Positions 1 to 12,900 of a stretch of 64,000 nucleotides of DNA are shown here, in pieces. Source of the stretch: Apostichopus japonicus (lineage: Eukaryota; Echinodermata; Holothuroidea; Aspidochirotida; Stichopodidae); NCBI RefSeq assembly GCF_037975245.1, contig NC_092567.1, positions 787,501 through 851,500 of the forward strand. Reading direction: 5' to 3'. Position numbers and translations under genes: made by a program. Position 1 is the first letter of the stretch; the number at the start of each line of letters is the position of its first letter. The notes under the pieces were generated by a model. The model did no database searches. It was not told the DNA's origin and worked only from the letters and a program-made list of their open reading frames with translations.

Positions 1-866
1 CAGTGTTGGGCGGTAATTTTTAGTGCTGGACGGGGCCGCCCACTGCCGCCCAGCATGAGCACATCCCTGCCCATGTACAAAATACATCTAGGTCAGAACT
101 TCCAGCTGTACTCCTTTTTATATATATGCTATATTTATACTGGTTTCAATAAATGAAAAATGTAAAAACAATTCAATTTCACTTTCATTTTTGTGACTAT
201 TTCCTGCCAAACTTTCCTGCCAAATCATTAAAGGTACGCTGTATTGCCCCAAATATGCTAGATATTCAAACATGGTCACCTTTGGTCAAATTCCTTGAAC
301 CGTATTTATTACAACCTTCGAGGAAATTTTCCTCACTGGGACATTCAGTCATCTTGTGTGTTCCTTAAAAATGTCTGAGAACAATTTTGGGAATAAAGAC
401 CTCCAGTAAAGTAAGTTCTAAAAACTTCTAGCAATTATAAGCATGCTATAATTTGGGGGCTTATACTGACTACCTTTAAAGCTTATAATACTATAGGTTG
501 GAATGCAGGAAATTGAACAGTACCAAACACAACAGAAGAGAATGTTGCTAATAAGATTATCAAGGCTGTTTCAATTATTGACACCCATGTTTTATAAGGT
601 ATTTGGCTTACGGCAATACAGTATAGTCTATGAATTATACCACATTCTGGGAATTCAGCTGAGCTTTTAAGGAAGAGGTTATAAGATACTCAAAGCATTA
701 TAATCCTTTAATATAACATAACAAATTGCTGCATGAATGTTAATATACAGTATGTAGACATCGAATGCGCCAACAGTGTATTATAAAGCATTCGTCAATT
801 GTAATGAACAGGAGACCCAATCGGAACGACCCTGGAATCGAAAACAAATTTGGTTTAGGATCTTAC
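1..866. other. BLTP3 intron 4 (partial)
   Basis: No exon matching the next BLTP3 block was seen on the minus strand. A 250-bp dispersed repeat copy at 229-477 is listed separately. The first 60 bases are G/C-rich, with GCCGCCCA-type repeats. Otherwise I see nothing. Confidence 0.6.
229..477 (+). repeat. Dispersed 250-bp repeat, copy 1
   Basis: This stretch is closely similar, in the same orientation, to 12865-13118. Shared words include AAATATGCTAGATATTCAAA, CACTGGGACATTCAGTCATC and TGTCTGAGAACAATTT. It has no clear coding content and no obvious terminal repeats. It is probably part of a larger unclassified interspersed family. Confidence 0.75.
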
Positions 867-949
867 GCTTGTTGAGCTTTTCCAGTTGGTGTGTTCGGGC
901 TGCGTAGTTCACGGCATGTTCTCATCTCAACGACAACTTCATCGAGATA
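867..949 (-). CDS. BLTP3 coding exon 4
   Basis: The acceptor CTTGTTTCAG abuts 949 and a GTAAGA donor lies at 861-866. Its 27 codons plus two bases read YLDEVVVEM, RTCRE and LRSPN, matching the family segment LSLDKV-x-EM-x-TCEEPRSPN. It ends in phase 2. No following exon was found in 1-866, so the next one is outside the window. Confidence 0.88.
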
Positions 950-3900
950 CTGAAACAAGAATAAACCATAATGAGAGGACGTCAGTTTCAATGGCCATCT
1001 ATAGTCTCAACTGTTTACAGTCTACAGATGGCATACTGTACTTCAGTTGTACAGCATGTATAACATACTGTACATATAACATACACGTATAACATACACA
1101 TACTGTACATATAACATACTTATACTGTAACATACACATACCATAATATAACATACATATAACATGTCATAACATACATATAACATATAACATGCATATA
1201 ACATACGCATAACATAACATACATATAACATTCACATAACATACATATAACATACTGTACATATAACATACGCATAACATACTGTACATATAACATACAT
1301 GTATATAACATACTTAAGTAATACAGCATACAGTATAAGATCAATGAATTTGTGTCTTAAACACAGCAAACATCCAACCCATCACTTGAAATGTTCCTGA
1401 CTCAATTTAAAGGCTCACTATGTGTAATATGAGATACTAATTTATAAACTTAATACATTTCTTTAAAATTGCATGTCCCAAAGGAGTCCTTCGGTTTAAT
1501 AGAGTATGTACAAAAGGTTCAGCAAACCATCCTCTTCCACCCTATTCTCTTCCCCTCCCTCCCTCCCCCGTCCCTCCCTGTCCCATTCCTGTCCCTATAT
1601 CTTCCACATGTAATCTGTTGTTGGAAAACCAAGTTTGCTGCTCTGAAAATGTTATTTAACTATTGTCCAGGCTCATTAAGTCTATTCAATACAAATTTCC
1701 TTTAAATAGCCCAACAGCACTCAATCATGCATTTCCAATAATGAATGATTTTAACATCTTATTTGATAATGTTTTTTAAATTCTCACTTACAATGCACAT
1801 TGGGTGAGTCTTCAATTTTGTCCACGGGATCTGAAAGAAAATAACAAAAAGACTGTAATTTTTACATATGTTTTTTTTTTCTCAATAACTACTGAGCCTA
1901 CACAATACTGTTAATACTATAAACATACTGTACAGTAGCTACTGCACATTTCGAATAGTTTTAAACAAAGTTGGTCACTTTCAATGAGCTGTCATTTGAG
2001 ATACTTTGCAAAGTACAGTAATTTCTGCAGAAAGTGAACAGTGATAGCAGCACTAGGGGGTCATATGGGGGGGGGGGAGGGGGAGGGGATGGAAGCAGGA
2101 AAGAGAAGAGGATAACAGCTGTGCAATAACTTATTCTATCCTGTACTATGTAGGACAAACCAGAAAACTTTAAACTTTAAACCAAGAAACTTTTGCCATG
2201 CACACAATTTATGAACTGGATGACAATAATAATTATGACTATTCTTGGAAATCTCTCTTTTTAATTGAATATTTAGTACTGCGTCATGCAATATTTCTAT
2301 AGAGCTTACAAAGCAATTATGACATGATGCAGGTCCTCTACCATTGTAATAAAACAATGATAGGTCAGTATGTACCTGTACATATCTGTGCATACACTGC
2401 TTCTATACTAATTGACTGAGCTATTACAGTATTGTATAAGCCCAGGTATTCAAAGTGGGGGGTCCCAAACATTGGGAAATCAAATAAAATTATAAAATGG
2501 AAAAGTCATGAACATAAGTACTTTAAAAGTTGCAAAATATATGATCACCATTTTGCAACATAGCAATACCGCCTCCCCCAGACCCGTTCCCCAAAACATC
2601 CCCCCCTCCCCGTCCCTTTTTTTCTTTTTCAATTAACCACTAATAAATTCCAAAGCTAACCGCATTTGGATTTTTACGAGCAATTAGGTAACCTGTCTAA
2701 TCACAAAATTAGCACTCTTGCAACTGGTATATATATGTATCAGGTACATGAATACGCACACCCTTCATCTGAAATCTGAATGGTTAACACTATGATGAAG
2801 ATGTAATGATAATGCAGCAACGTTAGGAATTTGACACGAGTTTCTGTTCAGTGGAACGTAGAGGCTGACTGACTACAGTACAAGTACAGTAGAGCTGGTC
2901 ATTATGGGCCATACTGTATGCTATCTGTGTACTGCACACAATGCTAGATACCAGAAATGACACTCTACAGTACTGTAAGTATGGTAAAGTCACTGTAATG
3001 TTGTGGGGAGGCATATAAGATGTTATGCTCTGTAACACCATCACTCTAAATTTCTCAGGTTTGGTCTTGGTTGTGAACAAAGATATATGCTAACTAAAAT
3101 TCTTTATTTCTTTCTGGTTTTTCTATTAAATTATTTAGTTGTACATAATGAATGCCTCTTATAATGTCAGACATCTTTATTTATCACTTACTTATATATT
3201 CACTGTTGACAAGTTTGCATGATTCACTAGTAGTCTGTCATCTTATGAGGTCAGTACAGTATGAATCACTCAGTCTTGTCATTGTCACCTTGTTATATTA
3301 CAATTCACAGAATAGCTTTCTATCTGTTTATACATGTATATACACATATTTTTATATTAATTTTCAAGCTGCGTCCATTTTATTTTTCGTATTCTTTTTT
3401 TTTTAAGGGATTTTGCCATTTTGTTACTTAAATTTACTTAAAACTAGCTTTTTTCTTTTTAGGAATTTCACTGTAAATCTATATTATTTTTAAAATTATT
3501 CCTTCGTTTAGATATATATTTTTTATATTAATATTTAAGCTGCGTCAATTTTATTCTTCATATTCATATTTTAAGGGTTTTGTCATTTTGTTGTCATTGC
3601 AAAGCGCTCTTGAACATGCTTAAGCATGAAAAGAGTGCTATATAAATTTGGTAAAATAATAATAATAATATAGACAGATATTATATTACATGTTATGTAA
3701 ATAAGGCATCACTCTTGGGCAATGGATGATTCTAATTGACTGCATAAGCTAAATACAGTACATCTGGGAGTATAACTATCACCACAAAGAACTACAGTAT
3801 GCTCATTAACCTGTCCGTTTTCTGTGTGTGTTTTTGTCCCTTCTGTTACTGTTAATTGTCATTTAGCCTTTGAAGAAGATCCTGCTAGCATCGAAACATC

Positions 3901-6900
3901 AGGTCGACTTACTTTTACACATTCTCCTACACAGGCTCTCTAGTGGATAAGCAGTTTGCTAACAGTTTTATTTTATTTTGACCAAAAAGAACTAGCGAAT
4001 GTACAATGTTCATGTAGTTTATAAGTTACATATAAACAAGGATGAACTCTCCTATAGAAGGATCTTAACCATCCATCATCACCTGTCCTCTTGAATTCTC
4101 TTTATTGATTATCGCATTCGAGCTTCATTAGGCATACATGGACACACAATCTGTCACACTAACAAGTACAGTATGACCAGATCAGGGTTCATCAAGCATG
4201 ACTGAATTATATATACTGTAATAGTGAATACTGTAAGAGATAAAGAATGCAACTTATAAATGAACTTCTACAGTAGCTCTGAGATTAAGAAAGTACCAAC
4301 CAAAAGTTAGTTTTAGAAGAGATTCTAGCTGTTGTAATGTAGTAATTATGATCTTAAGTCATAGAAAACCGTTCAATTAAACATTAAGCATGTCTTAATT
4401 CCAAATGCTCAATGGATGACAAATAAAAGGTTTTTGTTAAAAAATGTTTGACCATTATTTGACTAGTACCGTATCTAGCATATTTGAGGGCGATACTGAT
4501 GACTGTTAAATGCAGACTTTATGAATAGTTCATTTGAAGGAAGAGGTGATGGGTGGCGTCTCGGAAGTGGGTCCATTGGAGGTGCAGAACTATAATGTTA
4601 CCAGTTTATAGGCTAGCACTCTAGATGTGAAAGTAGAGTAGTACAATACATTGTACAGTATGTACATACAGTACATGTACAATAGAACCACTAGTAATAT
4701 AGTTGTATACATTGTATGTACATGTACAATAGAACCACTAGTATTATAGTTCTGGACATTTCTAGCATTTAATTAGTTCCCTGGCTTTTGCTGACAACAT
4801 TATGACCTTTGTTTCTTCAAATCGAAAGATGATCTGCCAATGTGTTAAATGGACTTCCTGAGTATACTGTACTAATAATACCAACAATCATATTCAACTT
4901 TGATAAGATTTGATTAGATCTCTCTTGAACATTGTCCACTTCTTGCATATATCCATACTGTAGGTAAGATAACAGGAAGGTTCAGCACAGAATACTTGTA
5001 CAGTACTATATACAGTACTCTATACAGGAAAAATGCACACACACACACATTATGTGTAACAAAGCATTGGCTAACCTTTACAGAACATACTTTTAAAGCT
5101 ACACTTTGCATGTATAAACTCCTGTATATATAATTTGTATTATAACTAAAGTTACTAATGCTAGAAGGGTTTATGAAGGAGACTACGGTACTCTGCCTAC
5201 TGTATGAATACAATAATGTGTTGTAACAAAGTAATCATTTTCCTAGCTAGCCTATAGTGTACTGTAGGTATAGTGTCATTAGCCATACAACCAGCAATAT
5301 CTAGTTTCACTAAGCTGGTCTGATCCCATTGAAGTTTGAACCTTACAATGTTTAGACAAATCCCGAACATTCCAACCGATTGCAACAATATGAGTGAACA
5401 CAAGTGGTGCAAGGATCATATATAGTACCTTAGGTGTAGTCTTGAAAATGATGATAGTGGCTCATGTCCACAGTAAAGTTTACATGAAAGCAGTCAATTT
5501 GGCTTGTGCGAAAACTAGTAGTCTACAGGGCTGAAAATACAACTACTAATAGTAGTACAAAACTGACCGGGTTTGGATATTAACGAGTGACAAGCTTACC
5601 TGTCTTCTCACAACCTAAGCACTCTAATTCTAGAGTGAACTGGTAACATTTTAACACTGCGCCCTCTATGACCGGACCCCTCCCTTCTCATTATACCACT
5701 TAAAGTGTCTAGAACATTTGTTTCTTGCTTGGATTTTTATAGCGTTTAATCTTACGGAAATGTTTTGCCAGTGTTTTCGGAAGAGGCAGAGGTTTGGTTG
5801 AATTGTCATACCCAGCCTGATAAGCATGGAGGGTTTTGGGGTTCTGGATCGGTCCTGTTTTAAAAGGCTTTATCGGGATTAGTGTAGTGGTTCCACGAAT
5901 AACACTAAAACAGAACTTTACATACACATTTTAACACTTGTAACAGGAATTTCAGAAGTAATAATAATGGAGCAGCATTCAGTTGCACTAAATTATTTAC
6001 ATATATTGGCTAAATAACATCACTATAATTAAAATAGTTCCACTTTATAGAGAGTTGTCCAGGCTACAGTAGCTACATGTTTCTTTACTGTATGTCCTGT
6101 AGTCAATAGACATTTTCCAACGGTTTCATCAATTGTGTAAATATACAGTAAAGTAAGTCTGCAACAAACAGTCTGATAATAGTTTAGCATTCTCTCTACT
6201 CATCTCACAAACAGCTCTTCATTGAGCTTGATCAAGTTGCCATGGTTAATTTTATTTGTGGAGACTGTGATCATTACCCGGTCATATACAAAGTCTGCGC
6301 TCATTTTGTCATGTTTTCGGGCGAAAGTACATAACGGCATTGACATACTGTATTACACCAGCAGTTGTACTTACTATCGTAGGAACTTGCATACATACAG
6401 TAAGATACAGAACATTGAATGATTGCAATTCCCTTGAATGCTATTATATACAGTAGTTTGCGCATAGCTTTTATGTCTCGTTTGGGAAATCGACATGCCA
6501 AACCTGCATTGTCTTGATTGGTATGTCAGTACATGTACAGTACAGAATGGAAACACTGCTTCCTTATTGGCATGACATTGCACAGTTAGTTTATTCAATC
6601 CAAACTTACCAACAATTCACTGTGCTTATAATTCGAACCATTTGCTTCCATTTGGAACTTTGCATACCTTCTTTCAAGGGTTCCTTTGCTAATTAAATTT
6701 CCAACATACTGTACATAAACAGGGTACAACTTGTTTGGGAGGGGGCGGGGGGGGGGGCAACTGTAAGGGGAACTGGTTGGGCAATTTTATGCAATTGATT
6801 TGTTGCAGTCCAAGTTTTCCTGTCAAGGACCGTCTCAACTCGCCTAATTTCTGTCCCTTTTCATTTGCAAACGGTTCAGTTCATTTTGGCAAGACTTTTC

Positions 6901-9900
6901 ATGGATTACACAGTTATTTCCTAGTAAAATGATTTTTCTCAGCTCTGTAATACTAACAGTACTGCAGCGCTTAAGTCACGAAATGCGATGAAAGTTAACA
7001 ACACAACCATCGCAGCAGTGGCACGTTCTGCCTGACAGTGCACTGCATGGATACATGTATACATACAGCATTTTGTCATGACTTTACTTTCAGATTTTGA
7101 AATCTCTTTATTTATGTCAGTATGAGATGACATTGAAACTTCATTAAACAACAGCCCTGCACAGTAAACAGTAAAGATGGATCATTTTAATAAACACTGT
7201 CTTTGATCAACTGACTAGTTGTACTCCATAGAAATTACATGTACATTAATTGAGACAATAACAAGGGCACATTCATCACAATTTACTATTAAAGGTATCC
7301 ATGTACACTGTACTGTTAAACCCTGCTCCTGACCATAAACTGTACTGTGTGCTAGTGACCAAAACTTCTCAGCATTACTCGCGGTTAACAAAATATTTGT
7401 AACGTTAAATGACCACTTTAATGTAGCACTGAATAAGTGTGTTAGTTGAGTACTACAATATCATTTGTCATTAAATAAAAACTGCATGTTACTGTATATG
7501 TTCAACTACTGTATCTGAGTGTATTTTTAAAAATAACTTTTATAAAATCCAGCCAATTGCCAGCTTTCAAATTAGCTTTTAGTGCTTGAATGAAATACCA
7601 GCTTCTGTGAATTCATTAAATTTTATAAGGAAGTGAATACGTAGCTTTATTTACCAAAATCAAAATTTCAGTATACTGTAGATGACAATTTATGTCAATC
7701 TTTCATATTTCAGGTGCGAGGTTCGTCATAAAAATGTACCAATTCAGCCTCTTACTGAGCCAATGGAGGAGGCGGCCTGAAATTAAAAACATCAACTAAA
7801 ATACAATATACAATGCATACTGTACAGTAGTATACAGTATAAACAGGCCGTTACTAATTAGGTTGTCAAAGGGTATAATCAATGACATGAATAATTAAAG
7901 ATCTTCAAGCTAGATATAAAGTCTGGGTGGATTTGATAGTGAAGAGCGTCATTATTAAAAGGAGACCAAACCACAGCAGAGTGTTATAGATCAGGATACA
8001 AACTGGAGGCTGGACTAACCAAATTACTGCCACAATATAATTCTCTTGAACCATAGATTTAAAAGATGCAATTTAGAAATATGCTGCATATTAAAAACTG
8101 CAAATTATCTTTTTATTTGTTATCAATGACAGCAGCAGATAACGTTCTTATTATCTCTACTGTATGTTGTACTAACATTACCATACATAGGATTTGTACT
8201 CAAGAATACTGCATATTGTTAAGTATTAAAGCTAACCTGACAACCAGCTGAATTAACTGCCTAAAGTAGCCTTTAAGTACTGTACATCTATTGTATACAT
8301 GTACTGTATCTACAGTACTAATCACACTGATCAGCAGTGTACTGTAGCTGATACACAGCTAATGTCTATATTTACAGGACATTAAAGGTGATGGTATGCT
8401 TTCTACAGTTACTGTACTCACAACTAAATGTAACACTGAACAGCCTACTGTGGATCTGTGTACTGTATGAACTAAACACACTGATCAGCAGTGTAGCTGA
8501 GAGACAAGTAATGTCTGTATTTCTAGGACAAGATAGGTGATGGTATGCTTTCTACAGTTACTGTACTCACAACTAAATGTAACACTGAACAGTGAGTGGG
8601 TCATTTGTGATGTTCATGTAAACCAAGTATTGTAATTTTTATTAGTGTTAATGTGCTATAGATATACAGTAACTTACTCTGTTACTCTCTTAAAAGTATT
8701 AGAATTGTATTCAGAACTTTACAGTATTTCAATTATTTAGTTACAATATTTAAAGGTAACTTACCAACTATCAGTAAATGATGCAAATTTTATGGATACC
8801 AATACGATTAATGCATGCACATAAACAGTGCAGCACTAAAATAGAGTAGTGTGAAGATTCCTGCGAACTGTATGGACAACAACGTCAACCATTACATAAG
8901 TTACTGTAGTACAGTATATCCCCTTCATTCATCTAACAAGCTGTAAATTAATCCATGAATTTTACTGCAGGTTGAAAATCAATACTGTCCCTACTGTATC
9001 ATGAAGTACATTAAAGTACAGCTCCCTACTCTCCCTGTATATTCCAAATATCTTGCCCAAATATAGAATTCAACTGTATAGAAATTCGTTCATATACCGT
9101 GTAGCAATGTTTATACAATTTGATAGTTTAGAACCTTTATTATAGTTCAGTAATGACTGTTTCATCATTTTATGTTTAAACCATTTAACAATCTTATTTC
9201 TTTCACTTACCATTTACCATATCATTTGTTTAATCTTAACAAGAACTGTTTTTTGATGTACACCTATTTATAAATATTTTATATTTATACTGGTTTAAAA
9301 TAAATCAAAATCGAAATATTCAAACATAACTTTAAACCTTTCGCAGCATGGATACTTCCATTAATACAGTACCTCAAATCTCTCAATTGCATATTGCTAC
9401 ACTACAGTATATTAACCTATGTGTTTTAACACAGTAAGCAGTACAGTACCTCATAACATTTGCACCTTAGGGACTTGCAAAATGTCAACCTGCTTGTATC
9501 ATCTCTTACTGTAACTATACTTAGTCTAATATTTAATTTCTTATTGGCAAACTCTCAATGACATTGCTGTGCATAGATCATGCTTTGCAGACCCTCGGCA
9601 CAAAATGCGTTGATAATAAATTCACCATATGCAGTATGTAAAGCAGCATCAGCTGTAAGACTGAAAGGTTTGTCGATATCTGCTCGTCAAATCCACTTAA
9701 AATGTACTACACATAACTGAATGTGAGCGTACAGTACAGTTTGTTATGTAGGATTCACACTTGAATGCTGAATGTTTGCTAGTACTACATAGCAGTTAGT
9801 TATCTGTATCAAGGTGGTCTTGAATCAAAGTACGGCATTAAGAATCACATGACAATAATCAGTAGCATCATGATCAACCAGTTCAAATGACTTTACAAAA

Positions 9901-12900
9901 ACTACAACTTAAAATTTTCGGATTCATATATGATGAAAATTATTACTGTGTAAAAGTAAGTTGGCCTGACGTTTCGATCCTAGCAGGATCTTCTTCAAAG
10001 GCTGAATGACAAGTAACAGTAACAGAGAGAGAGGACAAGAACACGCACAGAAGACAGACAGGTTAATGAGCATGGTCAACACAAAGAGATAGAAAATTAT
10101 TTTTGTCAAACTTGTCAATCAGATCGAATATTAAAATGTAGAATCTAGCAATGTATCTGATTACACTACCTGTATTTATATTTCGCTGTATCCACAGCTC
10201 AAAGACAATTATATTCTTGTTTATATGAAGTTCAAGATGTTTTACTACATTTGTTCTTTACAAACCACACAGATTGACAGTTATATGGTAGCTTAATAGA
10301 CTCAAGTCTCACACAAATGGTTTAAACTTTGTACATGAATGCATACATTTATGCTTGTATCATAAAGTTAAAGAGCACTGACTTTGAACACTAGGGATAC
10401 TGCAGTACTGTACATGTACAGTACAAGATACATTTATAAGTTAACACAAAAACAAACTTTGATATTTCCAGTACTTTCAATGCCTGTTCATTATTTAAAC
10501 GGCTCAGTCAAAACATACAACCAAACAAGTTGCATTATTATGGGACTTATTAATCAATTATATTACGAATTATAAAATAGCTAACATCAGTGCCAAAGAG
10601 CTCTGCTTTAAGATGGAGACAAAGCTGACCAGCCTTCACAAAGTTCACAAACTTCCAGGGATGGTTATTAACTGTAAGTTGTAAGCCTCCAATAACTTCT
10701 ATTATACCTGATTACAGACTATATGATGGAAAGCTCTTGAGAGTGACAGCTCTACTGCACTGCTAAACATTCAAGTTTGAAAGGAGGTGAATTCAACATG
10801 GTCCTTACAGCAATGACCACAAGGTTTTGTGAAGATTGAAAATGACACGTATAGCAACTTATCTTCGGTGACTTTGAATTTTAATGAACACGGCTCACCA
10901 CAAAGTCAGCTACCTGACAGTACCTACTGTACCGTACAGTAGATACTTAACTGCTGTCATAAACTGTACTCTACAACACATTCTTTGCACATCTAAATTG
11001 TGGATGTACATTTACTGGCATAGAGCAAGAGAAGTAGAGAGGAGAGATGTCACTGGTAGCCATAACCAGGGAATCATTGCACAATGGGCAAACTGCTATA
11101 CAAGTGCACGGAAGTCGTAGTTTGGGTATATACAGTACATGTTGATCTGCAGTGCACTCCAGCAATAGACCAGTGCTAACAACGACTGATTAAATCTATA
11201 CCTAAAACTGTACCTTTTCAGGGAGCTAGCTCCTAAATATTAAAACATATACAGTAAGATGAGTGCAGTATGTACAGAAGACCTACATGTACAAGGGGCA
11301 TGAGGAGCTGTCCAGTATGTAATGTTCTAAGAGCTAGATAAGGGTCGTGTTAATCTCCCAAGCCCAACAAAGACACACATAATGAACAATGCTCTCAGAC
11401 AACTAATGAAGGTAAAGTTTGTAACGATCATGAATATAAGGTGATTTAACACTAGATCTGGATCAGATCCCCTGATGTTATATATCAGGCGCTCATCTCT
11501 CCATGGGGTAAACTTATGCATTGATCCTGACGAATTAACACTTGAGTGGTACTCTGATCCTCCCACAATATTCACCAGATATTGAGACCGTAAATTGTCC
11601 TCAAAATTAGTTATTAGGAGAGTGGTCACATGTCTTCCACAATATCTGCAATATCAGACATAAAATACTTTCCATTAATGCAAAAGATGCCTCCAAACTT
11701 GAGGGAAAATTTAGGGCTCTTATAATGCAGGGTGGATTTGGTTGTTAGGCATGGCCGTATCCTAGCAACCAAATAGTTTTAAAAAGTTTTTTTAGCCCAA
11801 ATTCATCCTTTGAGACATATGGCAAGACACCATATCAATTTCAGGCGAGAGGGTCGACGTGGAGGCCTCTGTTGATTTGGCATGGTTTGACCCAATGGCC
11901 AATTTTATAGTACAGTAGTCCCAAACTGTGTACAGGCATCGTACATTGAACACTAGGCAGATGATACTGTGTATTCATGCTGCACTTTGCAGAATGACCT
12001 AACCTTATTCATTATTAATGGCAAAGATAATGAAGCTACTACAGTATATACAGGTTTTCATGGCTTGTCACATTCCAAGGTCACAATTAAAGTATTAATC
12101 AAAGTAAAGACTGGAAGAGTTGAGGTGTCATGTTTAATGATTACAGTCAGATCAGAGCTTCACTGAACTTTCAAAACTGCACAGGTTTCAGAGCTGACAG
12201 TTTTCACACATTCGCACAAACTCCTGTCAGGCAGTGACATGATACTGTAAAGTCTGCTTCTAGTGTAACTGAGGCATAATACTGTTACTGTAAGTGAGCT
12301 GCAATTGAGAAGGATATGAAATATACACAATATCCACCTACAGTGCTTGCGTTTAATAGTCATAATAACTTCTAAACCTCTTGCAAAGAAAGTTTTGTTA
12401 ATAACTAAGTGCTTATTTCAACTTTCCGATAACTATGATAAATTGATAATTTGCAAGTCCTTTATTTGGTATCTTGAAAGCATCCTTTATTTGGTATCAT
12501 CAATCCTTTAATTGGTATCATCAATGCAGACAACCGAGCATTGTTGATCTATTAACCATTCTGCACTGAAATTCCTTAATATGTACAGTACTACATATAT
12601 GTACTTGTCATACATAACAGACTTACTGCACCTGTTTAACCAGGGAGCTGCTAGTACTGTAGCAGTTCCCTGGTTAAACCAAAATAAGGATGTCCAGTAT
12701 GTTTGATGGTGTGACTGTTATGAATAGAGTACAGTACAGTAGTTGATACTGTTCATGTATCTAAACACTACATCATCCCAACCATACTGTAGCAAAGGCA
12801 AGCGCTGAATACTCAAAATTTACTCTGACATAGCATAACTATATAGTACTGTATGTCAAGTTTGAAAGGTATGCTGTATTGGACCCAAATATGCTAGATA

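Noticed and set aside
11327-11629. 100-codon minus-strand frame in BLTP3 intron 2
   Set aside because: No BLTP3 similarity, no convincing acceptor or donor, and hydrophobic AT-rich composition typical of chance.
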